Shown here: positions 60,335-64,000 of the stretch, in pieces | Numbering within the stretch: the stretch's first letter is position 1 | How the letters are laid out: each line of letters opens with the position of its first letter | Assembly (NCBI GenBank): GCA_002493595.1 | Contig: DKZG01000011.1 | Location: forward strand, 1-64,000 | Reading direction: 5' to 3' | Origin: Ruminococcaceae bacterium UBA7080 | GTDB lineage: Bacteria > Bacillota > Clostridia > Oscillospirales > Acutalibacteraceae | DNA length: 64,000 bases | Program-made: the position numbers and the translations under genes | The notes under the pieces: generated by a model | Told to the model about the DNA's origin: nothing | Databases searched by the model: none | The model's input: the letters and a program-made list of their open reading frames with translations, nothing else

Positions 60335-62047
60335 TTGAAAAAACTTCTTGTTTATTTAAAGGGATACATCACACAGTGTGTGCTTGCACCGCTGTTTAAG
60401 CTTCTGGAGGCTTCTTTTGAACTGATAGTTCCTCTTGTAATTGCATCCATTATTGATATCGGTATTAAAAATAATAATATATCCTATATTTTAGGCAGAA
60501 GCGGAGTTTTGGTTATACTTGCACTTGTGGGTATGATTGCTGCTATCACAGCCCAGTATTTTGCAGCAAGAGCGGCAACAGGCTTTGGCAGGAAGCTAAG
60601 GCATTCGCTTTATGAAAAAATTCAAACACTTTCGTTTAATGAGCTTGACCATATTGGTACATCGACCTTGATTACAAGGATGACTAATGATGTCAATCAG
60701 GTGCAAAACGGTGTTAATCTTGTTTTAAGGCTTCTGTTGAGGTCTCCGTTTATTGTTATAGGCGCAATGGTAATGGCGTTTTTTATAGATGCAAAATGCG
60801 CATTGATTTTTCTTGCTGCGATTGTTTTGCTGTCAGTTGTGGTTTTCGGAATTATGACATTTACGATTCCAAGACACCGAAATATTCAGGCAAAGCTTGA
60901 TGATGTTACACTGATTACACGTGAAAATCTTTCCGGTGCAAGGGTTATAAGGGCGTTTACCGGGGAGGAAAATGAAATTCATGAATTTGCACAGCGTAAC
61001 AATGCCCTTTCATCCCTGCAAAAGGGTGTAGGTAAAATTTCGGCACTGCTGAATCCTGTGACATATGTCATAATCAATATTGCTATTGTTGTCCTTGTTT
61101 ATACGGGTGCACTTCGAGTTGATGCCGGTGATTTATCACAGGGTCAGGTCGTTGCTTTGTATAATTATATGAGTCAGATTTTAATAGAATTGATTAAGCT
61201 GGCAAATCTAATTGTAACGGTTACAAAAGCATTTGCCTCGGCTGACAGGATTAATAATGTGTTTGAGCAGAAAAATACTCTTGAACACAATAATAACTGC
61301 GCACAATCAAATGCCTTTATTGAATTTGATCATGTGTATTTAACCTATAAAAATGCGTCGGATAAAACCCTCAGCAATATATCATTTTGTGCCAATAAGG
61401 GTGATATTATAGGGGTTATCGGCGGTACAGGTTCCGGAAAATCGAGTCTCGTTTCCTTGATTGCACATTTTTATGATGCGAGTTCGGGCTGTGTTTATGT
61501 CGGCGGTAGTGATGTTAAAAGTCTTGACGATGATACGCTCAGAGATAAAATCGGATTTGTTCATCAAAAGGCTGCGTTATTTAAAGGAACTGTGCGTGAC
61601 AATATGAAATGGGGTAAAAAAGATGCCACGGATGAAGAAATAATGTTGGCGCTTAAGCAGGCCCAAATTTATGATATGATTATGGAAAAGGGCGGACTTG
61701 ATTTTAATATTGCTCAAAATGGGGCAAATCTTTCCGGTGGGCAAAAGCAGAGACTTTGTGTTGCACGTGCGCTTGTCAGAAAGCCCGAAATTCTTGTGCT
61801 TGATGATTCATCATCAGCTCTTGACTTTGCTACTGAGGCAAGGCTTAGAGAAGAGATATACCGCTTGTCATATAATCCTACTGTATTTATTGTCTCCCAG
61901 CGTGCATCATCGGTTATGAGTGCGGATAAAATTCTTGTGCTTGATGATGGTGAATGTGTAGGGCTTGGTACACATAACGAGCTGCTTGAAAGCTGTGAAG
62001 TGTATCATGAAATCTATTCCTCTCAGTTTGCAAAGGAGGGAGAATAA
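60335..62047 (+). CDS. ABC exporter half, degenerate-site partner (TM287-like)
   Basis: A 570-residue half-transporter: six membrane helices (about 15-300), then an ATPase with Walker A GGTGSGKSS (about 363), signature NLSGGQKQR (about 466) and Walker B ILVLDDSSSALD, where the catalytic Glu is Asp. The switch His is replaced by Gln in VSQRASS. These changes are those of the non-hydrolysing side in heterodimeric exporters such as TM287/288. The start is TTG, supported by aaggtga. It overlaps the next gene by one base and certainly works with it. The exported substrate is unknown. Confidence 0.92.
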   Translation: MKKLLVYLKGYITQCVLAPLFKLLEASFELIVPLVIASIIDIGIKNNNISYILGRSGVLVILALVGMIAAITAQYFAARAATGFGRKLRHSLYEKIQTLSFNELDHIGTSTLITRMTNDVNQVQNGVNLVLRLLLRSPFIVIGAMVMAFFIDAKCALIFLAAIVLLSVVVFGIMTFTIPRHRNIQAKLDDVTLITRENLSGARVIRAFTGEENEIHEFAQRNNALSSLQKGVGKISALLNPVTYVIINIAIVVLVYTGALRVDAGDLSQGQVVALYNYMSQILIELIKLANLIVTVTKAFASADRINNVFEQKNTLEHNNNCAQSNAFIEFDHVYLTYKNASDKTLSNISFCANKGDIIGVIGGTGSGKSSLVSLIAHFYDASSGCVYVGGSDVKSLDDDTLRDKIGFVHQKAALFKGTVRDNMKWGKKDATDEEIMLALKQAQIYDMIMEKGGLDFNIAQNGANLSGGQKQRLCVARALVRKPEILVLDDSSSALDFATEARLREEIYRLSYNPTVFIVSQRASSVMSADKILVLDDGECVGLGTHNELLESCEVYHEIYSSQFAKEGE

Positions 62048-63786
62048 TGAACAGCAAAATGACGCTTAAAAAGGTATTAACCTATATTGACAAGTATAAG
62101 CATTATCTTGTTTTGTCCATGATATTTGCTGTCGTGAGTGTATCTCTTACGCTCTATGCCCCTATACTTATCGGGCGTGCGATTGATTGTATTGTTGCAC
62201 CGGGCAGTGTGGATTTTGAGAAAATCGGCAGCATATTGTTTCAGCTTGTTATGATTATAGCAGTCACTGCGCTGGTACAGTGGCTTATGAACGTGTGCAA
62301 TAACAAAATTGCCTATAATGTTTCGCGTGATTTAAGGTACAAGGCTTTTGTTAAAATTGAAAGCTTGCCATGTTCCTACCTGGATGCACATTCTAAAGGT
62401 GATATAGTCAGCCGTGTAATAAACGATGTTGATCAGCTTTCGGACGGTTTGTTAATGGGTTTTACTCAGTTTTTTACCGGTGTTGTAACAATAATCGGCA
62501 CGATAGGCTTTATGTTTTCAATAAATGCCTGGATTGCCCTTGTTGTTATTCTGGTTACACCGCTTTCATTCTTTATCGCAAGGTTTATTGCAAAAAGGAC
62601 TTACAAGATGTTTTCGCTTCAGTCACAGACAAGGGGCGAGCAGACCGCCTTTATTGATGAAATGGTTTCAAATCAAAAAATAGCGGATGCATATAATATG
62701 GACAGCGAAAATTTAAAACGATTTGATGATATCAATAACCGCCTTGCAGAGTATTCATTAAAGGCAACCTTCTTTTCATCCATTACAAATCCCGCAACGC
62801 GCTTTGTAAACAGTATTGTTTATGCTGCTGTGGCGCTTTTCGGTGCGATTCTTGCTGTTAACGGTGGTATAACCGTTGGTATACTTTCAAGTTTTCTTGC
62901 ATATGCAAATCAGTATACCAAACCTTTTAATGAGATAAGTTCTGTTGTTACGGAGCTTCAGAATGCACTGGCTTGTGCAGGACGTGTGCTTAAGCTGATT
63001 GAGGAGGAAAGTGTTACTCCCGAGCGTGATAATGCCTTAGAACTTGAAAATCCTAATGGTGAAATTGAAATCAGAAATCTTGCCTTTTCCTATTCGCCTG
63101 ATAAGGCGCTTATTACAAATTTAAATTTGAAGGTTAAGCAGGGGATGACTGTTGCAATTGTAGGTCCTACAGGATGCGGTAAGACTACGCTGATTAATCT
63201 TCTTATGCGGTTTTATGATGCGAACAGTGGTGAAATTTTGCTGGATGGTAAAAATATTTTGGATATTACGCGAAATTCACTGAGAAAAAATATAGGTATG
63301 GTGCTTCAGGATACCTGGCTTAAGAGCGGTACGATTGCCGAAAATATTAAGCTTGCCAATCCCGACGCCTCAGACGATGAGGTTGTTGCAGCAGCAAAGG
63401 CGGCACATGCGCATTCCTTTATCAAGTGCCTGCCTCAAGGCTATGATACCTTCATCGGTGAGGATGGCGGTTCACTTTCTCAGGGCCAGAAACAGCTTTT
63501 ATGTATAACTCGGCTTATGCTTTCACCGCCTCCGATTCTTATTCTGGATGAAGCAACTTCATCGATTGATACAAGAACCGAAATAAAAATTCAAAATGCG
63601 TTTAACAAGCTTATGAAGGGCAGAACAACATTTATTGTTGCCCATAGACTTTCAACTATAAAAAATGCGGATGTTATTCTTGTTATGAATGACGGCGATA
63701 TTATTGAGCAGGGCAGTCATAAGGAGCTGTTTGACAAGAAAGGTTTTTATTATAAGCTTTATAATTCTCAGTTTCCCAAGGTATAA
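62047..63786 (+). CDS. ABC exporter half, catalytic partner (TM288-like)
   Basis: A 579-residue half-transporter with six membrane helices and an ATPase: Walker A GPTGCGKTT (about 373), signature SLSQGQKQL (about 477), Walker B ILILDEATSSID with the catalytic Glu, and switch His in VAHRLST. The signature Gly is Gln here (LSQGQ), which completes one degenerate and one working ATP site with its partner. A drug, lipid or peptide exporter is likely. The unit has no regulator beside it. Confidence 0.93.
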   Translation: MNSKMTLKKVLTYIDKYKHYLVLSMIFAVVSVSLTLYAPILIGRAIDCIVAPGSVDFEKIGSILFQLVMIIAVTALVQWLMNVCNNKIAYNVSRDLRYKAFVKIESLPCSYLDAHSKGDIVSRVINDVDQLSDGLLMGFTQFFTGVVTIIGTIGFMFSINAWIALVVILVTPLSFFIARFIAKRTYKMFSLQSQTRGEQTAFIDEMVSNQKIADAYNMDSENLKRFDDINNRLAEYSLKATFFSSITNPATRFVNSIVYAAVALFGAILAVNGGITVGILSSFLAYANQYTKPFNEISSVVTELQNALACAGRVLKLIEEESVTPERDNALELENPNGEIEIRNLAFSYSPDKALITNLNLKVKQGMTVAIVGPTGCGKTTLINLLMRFYDANSGEILLDGKNILDITRNSLRKNIGMVLQDTWLKSGTIAENIKLANPDASDDEVVAAAKAAHAHSFIKCLPQGYDTFIGEDGGSLSQGQKQLLCITRLMLSPPPILILDEATSSIDTRTEIKIQNAFNKLMKGRTTFIVAHRLSTIKNADVILVMNDGDIIEQGSHKELFDKKGFYYKLYNSQFPKV

Positions 63787-63798
63787 ACCTATAAAAAA

Positions 63799-63829
63799 AG
63801 CAGCCTGATTGCATTGTAATCAGGCTGCT
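63799..63829. terminator. terminator between ABC exporter and spoVAC
   Basis: A 12-base perfect stem (agcagcctgatt / aatcaggctgct). The T-run is strong on the minus strand (seven T) and weak on the plus strand. Confidence 0.85.
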
Positions 63830-63849
63830 GTCATATGGTTTTTATTTTA

Positions 63850-64000
63850 TCAGTATAATTTGAATATATAGATGATAAGGCCGTACAAAAATGATGATCC
63901 GATTCCATATACAATAACCGGTCCGGCAATAGTAAACATCTGCGCGGCGGTACCGAGAATGAAGCCCTCATGCTGGAATTCAAGAGCAGGGGATACAACC
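63850..64000 (-). CDS. spoVAC: stage V sporulation protein AC, C-terminal part (cut by window end)
   Basis: The last 49 codons of a minus-strand gene: VSPALEFQHEGFILGTAAQM and FTIAGPVIVYGIG, then a hydrophobic end. This matches the C-terminus of SpoVAC, a membrane part of the spore dipicolinate channel. The gene enters from beyond 64000. spoVAD, its usual neighbour, is 23 kb away, so the spoVA genes are dispersed in this genome unless another copy lies outside. Confidence 0.85.
   Translation of the reverse strand, partial: VVSPALEFQHEGFILGTAAQMFTIAGPVIVYGIGSSFLYGLIIYIFKLY

Noticed and set aside
1..64000. CRISPR arrays, tRNA or rRNA genes
   Set aside because: No regularly spaced repeats, cloverleaf sequences or rRNA stretches were seen by eye.

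Overview
The window reads as chromosome of a low-GC, spore-forming Firmicute, most likely a gut-type member of class Clostridia (Oscillospiraceae/Ruminococcaceae-like). Grounds: AT-rich DNA with TTGACA/TATAAT promoters and strong AGGAGG ribosome sites; sporulation genes (a broken cotJC, ypeB, spoVAD, the end of spoVAC); GTP-type PEP carboxykinase; glycogen phosphorylase; sortase B; and BspA-like leucine-rich repeat surface proteins. Species cannot be named from the sequence. No rRNA, tRNA or CRISPR array was seen.

Layout. 1-6345 looks like the right part of an integrated element: small accessory genes (three GNAT acetyltransferases, a GrpB-like protein, a DUF5131 protein, a DEDDh exonuclease, a chimeric gene remnant), then a large serine recombinase whose last codons run into the antisense strand of a spore-coat manganese catalase gene (cotJC). 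Only the N-terminal third of cotJC remains beside it. 6669-10520 (minus) is an operon of an iron-type alcohol dehydrogenase and a TrpXYZ-like ABC importer. 10760-18116 holds polA, rimI, a membrane protein, tsaD and pckA. 18117-28710 is a rearranged surface-protein region: recombinase and LRR-protein remnants, sortase B, a TetR regulator, a large IPNTG-anchored protein, a broken ECF sigma gene, a subtilisin-like LRR protein followed by a 38-residue peptide, and a broken lipoprotein. Two 35-base inverted repeats bracket much of it.

28723-42170 carries a lipoprotein, ypeB, proBA, a DUF5050 protein, a polysaccharide flippase, glgP plus a GH13 amylase (glycogen or maltodextrin use), spoVAD and a VanY-like peptidase. 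42278-44846 (minus) holds galE and proS. 45131-51570 is the F-type ATP synthase operon, in which delta and alpha are one continuous 672-residue reading frame. 51665-54086 is a tightly overlapped set: a TrmN6-like methyltransferase (apparently leaderless), rsmI and a PflX-like radical SAM protein. Then follow mscL with a zinc-ribbon tail, an alpha/beta hydrolase, a secreted transglutaminase-like protein, a Gfo/Idh/MocA oxidoreductase, an asymmetric heterodimeric ABC exporter, and the end of spoVAC.

The most unusual points are: the recombinase element splitting a mother-cell spore-coat gene (the layout of skin-type elements); the delta-alpha ATP synthase fusion; the leaderless promoter-to-ATG arrangements; the 35-base inverted repeats around the sortase region; and the small peptide encoded directly after the subtilisin-like protein.
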